A stretch of DNA of 64,000 nt from the NCBI RefSeq assembly GCF_001685015.1, contig NZ_MAYT01000030.1:1-64000 (forward strand). Reading direction: 5' to 3'. The notes beneath the pieces are model-generated. The model did no database searches, was not told the DNA's origin, and saw only the letters and a list, made by a program, of their open reading frames with translations. Position 1 is the stretch's first letter. Every line of letters begins with the position of its first letter. The stretch is from Pseudobacillus wudalianchiensis (GTDB lineage: Bacteria > Bacillota > Bacilli > Bacillales > Domibacillaceae). Below are positions 53,577 through 62,756 of this stretch, piece after piece. The translations under genes and the position numbers were made by a program.

Positions 53577-53651
53577 ATGTGTTACTTATTTTACGTCTAA
53601 TTGATGAAAATGTATGATAAGAGAATAATGTAATGGATAGTAGAGAGGAAG

Positions 53652-54536
53652 ATGGACTTGTTTATTCATAAATGGCCGCCTGCTGTAAAGCAGAAGATAG
53701 AGGAAAGAAAAGAAAGATTTGAACACAGAGAAGAAACTTGGTTGATTGGGAACGCAGGATATGAGCCAGAGGATGAAGCGGTCTTGTTTGATGCTGTATT
53801 AGCTCTTTCTTTAGGTAAAAATGTGCTGCTGAAAGGGCCGACTGGTTCAGGGAAAACAAAATTAGCAGAGACATTATCGTCTATCTTTTCCCAGCCGATG
53901 CATAGCATTAACTGTTCGGTAGACTTGGATGCAGAAGCGATGATTGGCTATAAGACGATTGCTGAACGAGAAGGGAAGAATACGATTGAGTTTGTGCCGG
54001 GTCCGGTTGTAAAAGCGATGAAGCAAGGGCATCTGCTTTATATCGATGAAATCAATATGGCTAAGCCGGAAACTCTGCCGCTTCTCAATGGAGTGCTGGA
54101 TTACCGGCGCATGATTACAAATCCTTTCACTGGAGAAGTGATTATCGCTGAACCGTCTTTTGGAGTGATTGCGGCGATCAATGAAGGTTATGTCGGAACG
54201 GTTCCTCTAAATGAAGCATTGAAAAATCGTTTTATCGTCATTGATGTCCCCTATATTGGCGGCGAAACGTTAATTCGCGTATTGGAAGCAGAAAGCCAGC
54301 TAAAGGATGAAAAGCTGATCCGCCGTTTTGCCGACTTATCACAAGATTTAATTACTCAAGTGAAAAATGGGCAAATTTCCGAAGAAGCAGCTTCAATCCG
54401 GGCGTTAATTGATACGTGTGATTTGGCTTTATATATGCCGCCGCTTAGGGCGATTCAACGGGGAATTATTGATAAGCTTGAGGATGAACGTGAACAAGCA
54501 GCAGTAAAAAACATTGCTGAAACATTTTTTGAATGA
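53652..54536 (+). CDS. yojN: MoxR-family AAA+ ATPase
   Basis: This 294-residue AAA+ protein has Walker [13 protein letters not shown], Walker [11 protein letters not shown], a sensor region [11 protein letters not shown] and the MoxR-specific insertion region [12 protein letters not shown]. MoxR ATPases act as chaperones that load or activate partner enzymes together with a von Willebrand factor A (VWA) protein. The gene following after nine bases encodes such a partner. In B. subtilis yojN and yojO form the same pair next to odhAB, a conserved neighbourhood. The physiological client is unknown. Confidence 0.88.
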   Translation: MDLFIHKWPPAVKQKIEERKERFEHREETWLIGNAGYEPEDEAVLFDAVLALSLGKNVLLKGPTGSGKTKLAETLSSIFSQPMHSINCSVDLDAEAMIGYKTIAEREGKNTIEFVPGPVVKAMKQGHLLYIDEINMAKPETLPLLNGVLDYRRMITNPFTGEVIIAEPSFGVIAAINEGYVGTVPLNEALKNRFIVIDVPYIGGETLIRVLEAESQLKDEKLIRRFADLSQDLITQVKNGQISEEAASIRALIDTCDLALYMPPLRAIQRGIIDKLEDEREQAAVKNIAETFFE

Positions 54537-54545
54537 GGAGATTCT

Positions 54546-56459
54546 ATGAAACGTTTTATTCAATTTAATGATGAAACAATCGATTCCTTTTTGTTCATGC
54601 AATTAACCGACTTAGCTAAAACGTTAACGAGAGAACCGGAAGCAGAGATTGAATATAGTCCCTATTGCTATGTGAACAAACAGGAGAAAAAAATTTATAT
54701 CAGCCATTTTTGGAATCATCGGCCTGAGAAGGATAAGTGGCATGGATATAAGTCGGATCTCTTTTTGCGTGCTCTTGGCAGCTGGCAGCATACAGACGAA
54801 CAGGCTATAAAAGAATTTGTTCAGCGCGTTCAGCATTCCCCGGTCGCTTCATTTGCCAAACAGCTTGTTGTGCTGGCAGAAGATATGCGTCTGGAGGAAA
54901 TATGTAAGAATGAACGACCAGGTACGAAACAAGCTTTCACGGCTAGAAGAAGAATGTACCGACAGTATTTTAATGCGCAATTAAACGTCAATCTTGTAAA
55001 AAGTCTTTTTACCGACGCTTTATTTAATTTGCATTATTTACTGCTGCATGCAGAATCACCGATACAGCCGCCGCGGATGAATGAGAGTATTGACGCGGCC
55101 ATGCCTTTTATTCAAAGATCGATTATGGACTTTTATGATGCTCGTTCAACGGCTGAAGTGATAAAAGTCAGTCAAGGCATCGTGGAGGTGCTAGAGGAAG
55201 TAGTCGAACGGGATATGTTGAACCACTATTTCCATCTGCCGGAGTTTTCTGCAGAACAAGGGTTTACAGGTGACACTTATCATGATTTAAAGAGGAAAGA
55301 TCCGCTTGCGAATGACGATCAGCTAGAGGAAGAAAAAACGGGCGAGGAAGAAATTATAGATGAAGAGTTTCGGACATGGCATCGTGAAACGAGTGAACTC
55401 GGAAGCAGCTTTTTGCAATTTGACTTAGACCAGGGATCGAAAACCAATCTTTTAGGGGAGGGGGGAAGAGAAGGAGAGGCAGGGGATCAGGCCCTTGCGA
55501 TGGTGCAGGGATCTGCCCAGCAAGCGAGCCGTAAAGACTTTTCTAACCTGCCAGCAGAACAAGCGCAGAAAGAAGCAAAGAGCGGGGGAGAGGCTGTTTT
55601 TGGGAAAGAAAACCGCTTTGCCGTACCAGTTTTTAAGAAAGCAGAAGTGCCGACGCGAAAAGATATCGATCACTATAAACTGCAAAAGACACAAATTGCT
55701 CCGCTGCAAAAAAAGCTGAAAAATATGATTGAAAAAACATTAGAACATAAAAAAATTCAGCCGCGCAGTGATCTTCATAGAGGAAGGCTAAATAAAAAGC
55801 TGCTTCGTTTTTTCACAGAAGATCAGCCCCGGTTGTTTTATAAAAAACAAGAGCCATCAACTGAAATTGATGCGACGTTCACGCTGCTTGTTGACTGCTC
55901 TGCTTCCATGGAAGATAAAATGGAACAAACAAAACGAGGAATCATCCTCTTCCATGAATCCTTAAAATCTGTGAAGGTTCCCCACGAGGTCATTGGTTTT
56001 TGGGAAGATACAACTGAAGCAACAGATCAGCTGCAGCCTAACTATTTTCATACTGTCATTGATTATCATTCATCTTTGCAGCCTGTAAGCGGTCCTGAAG
56101 TCTTGCAGCTGAAACCAGAGGAGGATAACCGTGATGGGTTCGCTATTCGTGTGGTAAAAGAAAGAATCATCAAGCGAAGTGAAAAGCAAAAATTCCTTTT
56201 GATTTTTTCCGATGGAGAACCTGCAGCCTATAGTTATGATCGTAACGGTATTATTGATACACATGAAGCGGTCCTTGAAGCTCGAAAGCTAGGGATTGAA
56301 GTGATTAACCTTTTTCTTGCCGATGGAGAAATAGGGGAGGCGGAAAAGCAAACTGTACAAAATATATATGGAAAGTACAGCATCTTTGTCACAGATGTGC
56401 ATGATTTGCCACACGTAGTCTTCCCATTGTTGAAAAAACTATTATACAAAAGTGTTTAA
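54546..56459 (+). CDS. yojO: VWA-domain (CobT-like) partner of the MoxR ATPase
   Basis: This 637-residue protein has an N-terminal helical region, a charged low-complexity middle (about 255-345, with runs of Glu and Gly) and a C-terminal VWA domain (about 435-630). The metal-ion-dependent adhesion site is intact: LLVDCSASMEDKM (DxSxS), a downstream Thr, and FSDGEPAAY (Asp). The VWA part resembles cobalamin CobT-type proteins. With yojN it makes a MoxR-VWA pair expected to remodel or metal-load a client protein. AATGAGGAG precedes the ATG. A terminator begins at its stop codon. Confidence 0.87.
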   Translation: MKRFIQFNDETIDSFLFMQLTDLAKTLTREPEAEIEYSPYCYVNKQEKKIYISHFWNHRPEKDKWHGYKSDLFLRALGSWQHTDEQAIKEFVQRVQHSPVASFAKQLVVLAEDMRLEEICKNERPGTKQAFTARRRMYRQYFNAQLNVNLVKSLFTDALFNLHYLLLHAESPIQPPRMNESIDAAMPFIQRSIMDFYDARSTAEVIKVSQGIVEVLEEVVERDMLNHYFHLPEFSAEQGFTGDTYHDLKRKDPLANDDQLEEEKTGEEEIIDEEFRTWHRETSELGSSFLQFDLDQGSKTNLLGEGGREGEAGDQALAMVQGSAQQASRKDFSNLPAEQAQKEAKSGGEAVFGKENRFAVPVFKKAEVPTRKDIDHYKLQKTQIAPLQKKLKNMIEKTLEHKKIQPRSDLHRGRLNKKLLRFFTEDQPRLFYKKQEPSTEIDATFTLLVDCSASMEDKMEQTKRGIILFHESLKSVKVPHEVIGFWEDTTEATDQLQPNYFHTVIDYHSSLQPVSGPEVLQLKPEEDNRDGFAIRVVKERIIKRSEKQKFLLIFSDGEPAAYSYDRNGIIDTHEAVLEARKLGIEVINLFLADGEIGEAEKQTVQNIYGKYSIFVTDVHDLPHVVFPLLKKLLYKSV

Positions 56460-56490
56460 AAGGAGGTAGCTCAAAGTTACCTCCTTTTTT
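56458..56490 (+). terminator. Terminator of yojNO
   Basis: AAAGGAGGTA pairs with TACCTCCTTT around an 8-10 base loop, followed by T6. The A-rich left arm overlaps the stop codon. Confidence 0.82.
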
Positions 56491-56670
56491 GTTTTTATAG
56501 AATAATTTATGCGTAATATTCAAAGGAGTAATTACGATATATTATTTTAAAAAAATAACAAAAAATAAAAGGTTGAATGATATGTATAATGTTTGTATAG
56601 GGTGTTAGGAAATGGATCAGGCAAAGCTGCTATATAGGAAAGTTGGAAGTTTTCTTTTTTGCATAACAAA

Positions 56671-56702
56671 AACCCGCATGACACCATGCGGGTTAATTTT
56701 TT
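56671..56702 (-). terminator. Terminator of the xpaC-yaaN operon
   Basis: AACCCGCATG and CATGCGGGTT enclose ACAC. The minus strand continues TTTTTG and the plus strand AATTTTTT, so the hairpin can stop transcription from either side. Confidence 0.82.
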
Positions 56703-56743
56703 GACGAGGAGGTTGCTTTTTAAGTTTAGAGCAGCTTAAAAAA

Positions 56744-57925
56744 CTATTTTAAGTTTAACAATTTTTGCTTCAGTTCATTCTCCATCGAGGACAGTTCTTG
56801 CTCTGCTTGCCTGCGTTTAGCGCGGCCTTCCTGCTGGATGCGCAATGTTTCTTCTAGTGTAGAAATTAAATTGGCCTGTGTCTTCTTTAAAGTATCAATA
56901 TCCACGAGTCCGCGTTCGTTTTCTTTTGCCGTTTCGATCGTATTTGTTTTCAGCATTTCCGCATTTTTTAGCAATAGGTCATTCGTTGTTTGAGAGACCT
57001 GCTTTTGTGATTCCATGGCTTTTCTTTGCCGAACAAGCGTAAGAGCAATGGCTACTTGATTCTTCCATAAAGGAATCGCTGTTAAGATGGAAGATTGGAT
57101 TTTTTCAGCTAACGCCTGGTTCATGTTTTGGATTAGACGAATTTGTGGAGCACTTTGAATCGTAATCTGCCGGCTTAGCTTTAAATCATGCAGTCTTTTT
57201 TCCAGACGATCGGCAAATTGCACCATATCGTTTACATCTTGAAAGTCCATTTGATCGCCGGACTGTTCGGCTTTCCGGCGCAGAGCAGGGATTGTTTCCT
57301 GCTCCAGCTCCTCAAGCTTTAATTCGCCGGCGGCGATGAAAATATTTAAGGCTTGGAAATATTCTTTGTTCTTCTCATATAATTGCTCGAGCATTTGAAT
57401 ATCTTCCAAAAGAATTTTTTTAGAGTGATCCAATTTCACGCTAATACGGTCAATTTGAGTGCCGACTTTTTGATATTTCGACATGATCTCTTGAATGGAA
57501 CCGGATACTTTATTAAACAAGCGGCTGAACATATTCTTTTTCTCAGGGCTTAATTCATCCGGGTTGACTTCCTGCAGCTTTTTCATTAAGTCGCTTAAAA
57601 TATCACCGATCGTTCCGATGTCTTTTTGCTGTACGTGGTCAAGCATAGAGTGAGAAAAGCCTGAAAGCTTCGCCTGAGCAGCCGTACCATAGCTGATAAC
57701 CGCCTGGTGATTAGCTGGGTCAATTTGTTTGGCTAGTTCCTGAGCTTTCAGCCGATGTTCTTCAGGAAGGACATCAATTAATTTTTTTGGTGCCGCCTGT
57801 TCATGAAAAGAAGGAGCAGGGCTTTGCTCCATTAAGCTTTCGCCAAACGGGGAGGAAAGCAGATCATCAAGTCCAGCTGTATCCTCTTTTAATAAAGAAG
57901 GGCGTTTATCATTTTCTGTTGTCAT
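56744..57925 (-). CDS. yaaN: TelA/YaaN-family toxic anion resistance protein
   Basis: This 393-residue cytosolic, almost wholly helical protein belongs to the TelA family named for tellurite resistance. Typical stretches are [41 protein letters not shown] and [22 protein letters not shown] long coiled-coil tail follows. AAAGGAG lies about 12 bases before the ATG at 57925; the open frame extends 26 codons upstream into xpaC without a site. It overlaps xpaC by 17 bases, the standard xpaC-yaaN pairing. The biochemical function is unknown; links to envelope stress are suspected. Confidence 0.88.
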   Translation of the reverse strand: MTTENDKRPSLLKEDTAGLDDLLSSPFGESLMEQSPAPSFHEQAAPKKLIDVLPEEHRLKAQELAKQIDPANHQAVISYGTAAQAKLSGFSHSMLDHVQQKDIGTIGDILSDLMKKLQEVNPDELSPEKKNMFSRLFNKVSGSIQEIMSKYQKVGTQIDRISVKLDHSKKILLEDIQMLEQLYEKNKEYFQALNIFIAAGELKLEELEQETIPALRRKAEQSGDQMDFQDVNDMVQFADRLEKRLHDLKLSRQITIQSAPQIRLIQNMNQALAEKIQSSILTAIPLWKNQVAIALTLVRQRKAMESQKQVSQTTNDLLLKNAEMLKTNTIETAKENERGLVDIDTLKKTQANLISTLEETLRIQQEGRAKRRQAEQELSSMENELKQKLLNLK

Positions 57926-58580
57926 AATGGTTTTTATCTCCTTTCTCGAAGACCTCTGGCAGTCCGCGCTTATCCAATGACTGCTTGGCCACATCAAGTT
58001 CAAATGTTAGATGTTCAATGTCTTTCGCCAACACTTTGTGCAAATCTTTTTCTAATGTTTTCGTTAAATCATTCAAGGTCTCTTTCGTTTCCAACAACGA
58101 CTGTTTGACAGAGGCATCTTTTAATTTTTGCGAATTTAACCAAGCGTACTTCTCCGCAAGCTCTACGACAGAGTCGAGGTGAGAGTAAAAAAAGGATTCC
58201 GCTTCATAAAACCGTTTCGGCTCTTTTTTGACGATGGAAAAAATTCTACGCACGAGGCGGTTTAGTTCAATCATTTGCTTTAAAGAACTAATGCTGCGTA
58301 TACGGACAAATACACTTTTTAGCCGGCTTAGCTTTTGCTTCGCCTCTTTCATATTTGTAAGAATAAAATTGTATTCTTTTCTTGTTAGTCCGTATTTTTT
58401 ATATAAACGCGCGTCTGCATACTTTCCTAACCCGAAATAAATACCAGCTCCAACCGCAACAGCTAGAACAACTGCTGGCAAGGGGGAAAGCCCGAGCTGA
58501 TTTATAAGGAGCAGCGAGCAAATGATCACTGTGGGAATGGTGACCAATGCGCGAAGGATAAAAAGCAATGGATTTTTCAT
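57909..58580 (-). CDS. xpaC: XpaC-family membrane protein
   Basis: This 223-residue protein has two N-terminal membrane helices (about 5-26 and 30-50: [37 protein letters not shown]) and a long cytosolic helical domain with [24 protein letters not shown]. XpaC was named for hydrolysis of the chromogenic phosphate X-P, but a phosphatase motif is not visible, so that activity may be indirect. CTGGAGTGA precedes ATG 58580; thirteen upstream codons in frame lack a site. It is co-transcribed with yaaN. Confidence 0.88.
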   Translation of the reverse strand: MKNPLLFILRALVTIPTVIICSLLLINQLGLSPLPAVVLAVAVGAGIYFGLGKYADARLYKKYGLTRKEYNFILTNMKEAKQKLSRLKSVFVRIRSISSLKQMIELNRLVRRIFSIVKKEPKRFYEAESFFYSHLDSVVELAEKYAWLNSQKLKDASVKQSLLETKETLNDLTKTLEKDLHKVLAKDIEHLTFELDVAKQSLDKRGLPEVFEKGDKNHYDNRK

Positions 58581-58724
58581 CGTATTCACTCCAGTTATGA
58601 TTTTCCCTGTAATACGCATGATCCGTCAAAAAGTTTCAGGATTCTATAAATTTTATCAAAAATATCATGGTTTTAGCTGTACCCTTACTATTAAAAAAAG
58701 AGCTGAAAAGTCAATTAAAAAGTA

Positions 58725-58764
58725 AAAAAACGAAACAGACCGAGGAAAGGTCTGTTTCGTTTTT
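58725..58764. terminator. Terminator of yidC
   Basis: CGAAACAGACC pairs with GGTCTGTTTCG around GAGGAAA, with A7 before and T5 after, so it can act in both directions. Confidence 0.87.
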
Positions 58765-59521
58765 ATTTTCCTTCACTAGGTGTTTTGGAAGGATAGAGCT
58801 TTTTACTTAACCACGTTTGTCCGATTAGGAACAGGCCGCTCACTCCCCAGTACAGTGGAAGGGCTGCCGGTGCGGAAAAGGAAAATACAAGAATCATCAC
58901 TGGTGAAAGCATGCCGACAATTTTCATTTGTTGTTGCTGCTGTTCCGGCATGTTCATGAGTGATACCCGGAATTGGATAAAGTACATAATGCCGGCGATG
59001 ATTGCCATTCCGATATCTGGGTGGCCGAGTTTGAACCAGAGAAAGCCGGCATGACGAATATCGTCTGATGTTCGGATCGCATAATATAAGCCCATCCAGA
59101 TTGGCATTTGCAAGAAGATCGGCAGACAGCCCATAGCGAACGGATTAATATTATGCTGTTGATAAAGAGCCATCATTTCCTGTTGGATTTTCCGCTGCTC
59201 TTCTGGATTTTTGGCTGCTTTTAACCGTTTTTGGATTTTATCCATTTCCGGTTTGACAACCTCCATCTTCTCTTTCATAGCTTGCTGTTTCTTCATTGTG
59301 TTCAGCATTAATGGCATTAAGATCAAGCGGACAGCAAGCGTAATAACAATAATAGCAAAACCATAGCTTCCGAGAAGCTCACCCAGCGAGTGAATCAATT
59401 CAACAAAAGGCCGGACGAGATAATCATGAAAGAAGTGTCCTTCCTCTTGGGCGGCCTGGCATCCGCTTAGAAAAAGGCTGGCGCCAAGCAACGAAGATAA
59501 CAATATGGATGTTTTTTTCAA
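58763..59521 (-). CDS. yidC: YidC/OxaA-family membrane protein insertase
   Basis: This 252-residue lipoprotein-type insertase has a signal peptide, MKKTSILLSSLLGASLFLSGC, with the lipobox Cys at 21, then five membrane helices with the conserved YGFAIIVITLAVRLILMPLML, the coiled hairpin KPEMDKIQKRLKAAKNPEE and MGCLPIFLQMPIWMGLYYAI. The hydrophilic groove Arg (VRLILMP) is present. The TTG start at 59521 has AGGGGG nine bases upstream; an earlier ATG would place that site inside the gene. It stands alone, not beside rnpA-jag, so it is probably the second (YqjG-like) paralogue. Confidence 0.9.
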   Translation of the reverse strand: MKKTSILLSSLLGASLFLSGCQAAQEEGHFFHDYLVRPFVELIHSLGELLGSYGFAIIVITLAVRLILMPLMLNTMKKQQAMKEKMEVVKPEMDKIQKRLKAAKNPEEQRKIQQEMMALYQQHNINPFAMGCLPIFLQMPIWMGLYYAIRTSDDIRHAGFLWFKLGHPDIGMAIIAGIMYFIQFRVSLMNMPEQQQQQMKIVGMLSPVMILVFSFSAPAALPLYWGVSGLFLIGQTWLSKKLYPSKTPSEGK

Positions 59522-59668
59522 TGGATAGTTCCCCCTATAAGCCATTCAGTGGCAATGAAACTGTTTCTATATAAAAACTAAAATGAGTATACCTTAAATT
59601 GCCTATCAGTTCAAATGATGTATATAGGGAGAAGGCTATTATTTTTAATCGCAGGGAATTGATTTTAT

Positions 59669-59695
59669 GTAAACTTTTTATCATAAATAGTTGAC
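59669..59695 (+). promoter_or_regulatory. Possible BirA operator upstream of bioB
   Basis: GTAAAC (59669-59674) and GTTGAC (59690-59695) are separated by 15 bases. BirA operators have GTAAAC/GTTTAC-type half sites, usually with a slightly longer spacing. TTGACT at 59691 could be the -35 of the bioB promoter. The placement is right, but the match is imperfect. Confidence 0.3.
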
Positions 59696-59755
59696 TTAAA
59701 AAGCGCTTATCTTTTATCCTTAAAGAGGATGAAGATAAAAGAGGGGGAGAGAGCA

Positions 59756-60757
59756 ATGACAAAGTGGCATCAATTAGCAGAGCAAGTGTTGGAGGGGAAA
59801 GAGTTAACGGATGAACAGGCGCTGGCCGTCTTGAATAGCCCGGATGAGGAGCTTCTCGATCTATTACAGGCTGCTTATAAAGTGAGAAGCCATTATTATG
59901 GCAATAAAGTAAAATTAAATATGATCATTAATACGAAATCGGGATTGTGTCCGGAAAACTGCGGTTATTGTTCCCAATCTATTCGTTCAACGGCGCCGAT
60001 TGAAAAGTACAAAATGATGGACAAAGAATCTATCTTAGAAGGGGCCAAACGTGCGTATGAATTACAAGCCGGCACCTATTGCATCGTCGCAAGCGGACGC
60101 GGTCCAAGTAATAAAGAGGTAGAGCGTGTAACCGAAGCGGTAAAGGAAATTAAAGAGAAATATCAGTTAAAAGTATGTGCTTGCTTAGGACTATTAAAAC
60201 CAGAACAAGCCGCTAAGCTGAAAGAAGCAGGGGTGGATCGCTATAATCACAACCTTAATACATCAGCTGGCCACCATGAACAAATTACAACAACTCATAC
60301 ATACGATGACAGGGTACAAACGGTGAACACAGTAAAGGAATCTGGTATTTCTCCTTGTTCAGGCGTCATTATTGGCATGAAAGAGCAAAAAGAGGATGTT
60401 GTATCCATGGCACGCAGCCTTCGTGTGCTTGATGCGGACTCGATTCCGGTGAACTTTTTGCATGCGATTGATGGTACGCCGCTTGAAGGAACAGATGAGT
60501 TAAATCCTCGTTACTGTTTAAAAGTGTTGTGTCTGTTTCGTTTTATTAATCCGGCAAAGGAAATCCGGATATCAGGCGGCCGGGAAGTAAATTTAGGATC
60601 ACTCCAGCCACTGGGGCTTTATCCTGCGAACTCTATTTTTGTCGGAGATTACTTAACGACTGCTGGACAAGAAACAACAGCTGATCATAAAATGATTGAA
60701 GAAATGGGCTTTGAAGTAGAGTTTGCGTCTGCCCAAGAGGAACAGCCAGTTATATAA
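59756..60757 (+). CDS. bioB: Biotin synthase
   Basis: This 333-residue radical SAM enzyme inserts sulfur into dethiobiotin. The SAM cluster motif is C65-x3-C69-x2-C72 in GLCPENCGYCSQS. RYNHNLNTS, SGVIIGMKEQ, NFLHAIDGTPLEG and the Arg ligand region EIRISGGREVNLGSLQPLGL of the [2Fe-2S] cluster are all present. ATG 59756 follows GAGGGGGAGAG; nine more codons are open upstream without a site. It stands alone with its own terminator, so other bio genes are elsewhere or missing. Confidence 0.94.
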   Translation: MTKWHQLAEQVLEGKELTDEQALAVLNSPDEELLDLLQAAYKVRSHYYGNKVKLNMIINTKSGLCPENCGYCSQSIRSTAPIEKYKMMDKESILEGAKRAYELQAGTYCIVASGRGPSNKEVERVTEAVKEIKEKYQLKVCACLGLLKPEQAAKLKEAGVDRYNHNLNTSAGHHEQITTTHTYDDRVQTVNTVKESGISPCSGVIIGMKEQKEDVVSMARSLRVLDADSIPVNFLHAIDGTPLEGTDELNPRYCLKVLCLFRFINPAKEIRISGGREVNLGSLQPLGLYPANSIFVGDYLTTAGQETTADHKMIEEMGFEVEFASAQEEQPVI

Positions 60758-60854
60758 GATGAAACACCTCTGCTCGTATAGCTAAGCTATTCAGGACCAG
60801 GCAGTAACGTATAATGATCGTAATCCAACCGGCTATAAGAATCTAGTATACTGT

Positions 60855-60889
60855 GAAAAACGTTTGGAAAGTCCATCCAAGCGTTTTTC
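60855..60889. terminator. Terminator after bioB
   Basis: GAAAAACGTTTGGA pairs with TCCAAGCGTTTTTC with one mismatch. The symmetric A/T ends let it serve bioB and the convergent gene. Confidence 0.78.
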
Positions 60890-60910
60890 GCCGTGCATCT
60901 AGCTTTTTAT

Positions 60911-61228
60911 TTAATTTAATAAAGAATGAGAAAGGGATAGGCCTTCTGCTTCATATCTGATTCGATAGAACGTTGTCACCAATGGATGAGTGTCCGGATC
61001 AAATTTCAAGTGTGTTAACCTTCTTTTACCTAGCCTTTTGTCAATCATCGCTAAAGCTTGGATCACGACATTATCAGAACGGATCGCTTCTTCAATTGAA
61101 AAATGAGGATACTGAACGAATGCATCGTACACATGTTCAACGTTAAAAATATTTCGTTGCTCTAAAATAAATATGGAATAATCCATGTCATGCACGTTTC
61201 CGGCAAATGCCGGAAAACATTCATACAA
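60911..61228 (-). pseudogene. SF0329-like protein, C-terminal fragment (frameshifted)
   Basis: This 105-residue frame ends with the family-like motif DKRLGKRRL and DPDTHPLVTTFYRIRYEAEG; HVYDAFVQYPHFSIEEAIRSD is also characteristic. In-frame codons continue upstream of its ATG (NKPFPDCLYECFPAFAG), and the ATG has no ribosome binding site. It is the second half of the gene that begins at 61463. A single extra A in the A7 tract near 61246-61252 would join both halves into one protein of about 185 residues. Confidence 0.7.
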
Positions 61229-61463
61229 GCAGTCGGGAAACGGTTTGTTTGTTTTTTTGTCTTATTTCTTTCCAAAGCTTATCGTGCTCCATTAAAAACT
61301 GGGCCGACGAAGTTTGGAATACTTCTTTTTGATTGAAAGTGACCCAAATCCGCCTTTGTTCTCCAAGAACAGCATGATAACTCGTTGTATAGATGTTTAA
61401 GCGCTTTTTAAGCTTTTCGCATAATAGATGTTCGAGTAACGCTTTTGTTTTTGTCCAACGCAT
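61221..61463 (-). pseudogene. SF0329-like protein, N-terminal fragment (frameshifted)
   Basis: This 80-residue frame begins MRWTKTKALLEHLLCEKLKK and contains RIWVTFNQKEVFQTSS, as expected of SF0329-type proteins of Bacillaceae, whose function is unknown. AGGAG lies 11 bases before the ATG. The last residues after IRQ (KNKQTVSRLLV) read like out-of-frame sequence. The break is at an A7 run followed by an A/C-rich repeat (CAAACAAAC), a typical indel site. Either the gene is inactive, or the read has a homopolymer error. Confidence 0.7.
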
Positions 61464-61650
61464 GTGATTTTTTACTCCTGTTATCTATTCATTTTGATTA
61501 GGCATTTCTGAGAGTGCTTCTACATAACCGAATTTCCTGCCAGAAGAAAGTTGTTTTACTTTTCCATCCAGCGTAGAACCGTCGTTTCATTTAATGTTAC
61601 TATTATATATAAATAAACGATAACGATATAGCGGGGGAAAGGATGAATCT

Positions 61651-62055
61651 ATGAGAAACGGTTGTCTGTTTATTGCGCAATTAGGTTTTTTGTGGCTGAT
61701 TTACCAACTGGGCCAGCTCCTCTCAGAATCTTTTCATCTGCCGGTACCTGGCAATGTATTAGGGATGATCATTTTATTTTTATTATTATCTTTTAACATT
61801 GTAAAAATAAATTGGGTGGAAAAAGGGGCTTTATTTTTGAATAAGCATCTCTCTTTTTTCTTCGTGCCGATTGCTGTCGGGCTCATGACGTATACCTCTC
61901 TTTTAAAAGAAAGCGGCTTAGCTCTTGCTGTTATCTTATTTGGCAGCTCTATCATCGGGATGGCGCTCACAGGAGGAGTGTCTCAATTTTTATCAGCTAG
62001 ACAAATTCAGAGAGAAAAAGGAGAGGATGCCGGTGAGCGTCGTCACTCTATTTAG
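61651..62055 (+). CDS. LrgA/CidA-family holin-like protein
   Basis: This 134-residue protein has four membrane helices. The family motif LPVPGNVLGMIILFLLL (about 30-46) and the segment LNKHLSFFFVPIAVGLMTY are clear. These proteins act with LrgB/CidB partners in murein hydrolase control, programmed lysis or, as shown for some members, metabolite (pyruvate or glycolate) export. The partner gene overlaps its end by about 23 bases. No LysR or LytSR regulator gene adjoins, so I cannot tell CidA from LrgA. Confidence 0.88.
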   Translation: MRNGCLFIAQLGFLWLIYQLGQLLSESFHLPVPGNVLGMIILFLLLSFNIVKINWVEKGALFLNKHLSFFFVPIAVGLMTYTSLLKESGLALAVILFGSSIIGMALTGGVSQFLSARQIQREKGEDAGERRHSI

Positions 62056-62716
62056 TATTGTCTTAACTCTCGGAATTTACATGCTTGCCCGCGTCCTTGC
62101 CGTCCGTTTTCCATCACCGCTTACAACGCCTGTATTTTTAAGCACCGCCGCCATTATTTTTGTCTTAGTCGGCAGTGGGATCTCTTATGAAGAATATACA
62201 CCCGCAAAAGAGATGATGACATATTTGCTTGGACCTGCCACAGTAGCACTTGCTGTTCCGCTTTATCGTAACCGGTATGTATTATGGCAAAAGGCTGTGC
62301 CCGCTTTCTTGGGGATGATAGCAGGAACTCTGGCCACTATCGCTTCCGCTGTCTGGCTGACGAAGGCGTTTCATTTAACGACAACGACAGCTGCTTCTGC
62401 CGCCGTGAAGTCCGTTACAACACCTGTAGCGATTGAAGTAGCTCGTATAATCGGCGGAGATCCAGCGCTCTCGGCTATCTTTGTAATGGTAGCGGGGATG
62501 TTTGGAGCGATGTTTGGGCCTTGGCTGTTAACGGCAATGAAAGTGACAGATCCTTTTTCACGCGGATTGTCGATGGGTACGACAGCTCATGGGATCGGAA
62601 CAGCTCAAATCGTAAATGAAGGGAGTCTGCAAGGGGCTGTATCTGGCGCGGCTATGGGGTTTGCGGCTATTCTTACATCGGTTATCCTTCCATGGTTTTT
62701 TCCACTATTAAAGTAA
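62033..62716 (+). CDS. LrgB/CidB-family membrane protein
   Basis: This 227-residue polytopic protein has family signatures FLGMIAGTLATIASAVWL, ALKSVTTPVA-like AVKSVTTPVAIEVARIIGGDPALSA, and GLSMGTTAHGIGTAQIVNE. GTG 62033 fits the AAAGGAGAG site (nine bases); ATG 62027 two codons earlier is also possible. It is coupled to the LrgA/CidA-like gene upstream, and together they form the usual two-component envelope module. Confidence 0.88.
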   Translation: MSVVTLFSIVLTLGIYMLARVLAVRFPSPLTTPVFLSTAAIIFVLVGSGISYEEYTPAKEMMTYLLGPATVALAVPLYRNRYVLWQKAVPAFLGMIAGTLATIASAVWLTKAFHLTTTTAASAAVKSVTTPVAIEVARIIGGDPALSAIFVMVAGMFGAMFGPWLLTAMKVTDPFSRGLSMGTTAHGIGTAQIVNEGSLQGAVSGAAMGFAAILTSVILPWFFPLLK

Positions 62717-62746
62717 AGAGACGCCGTTTTTAACCCGGCGTCTCTT
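62715..62746. terminator. Terminator between the LrgAB operon and ktrB
   Basis: AAGAGACGCCG pairs with CGGCGTCTCTT around a 9-base loop. The U tract is poor on the plus strand, and the convergent genes share the hairpin. Confidence 0.7.
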
Positions 62747-62756
62747 CGGTGAAGAA

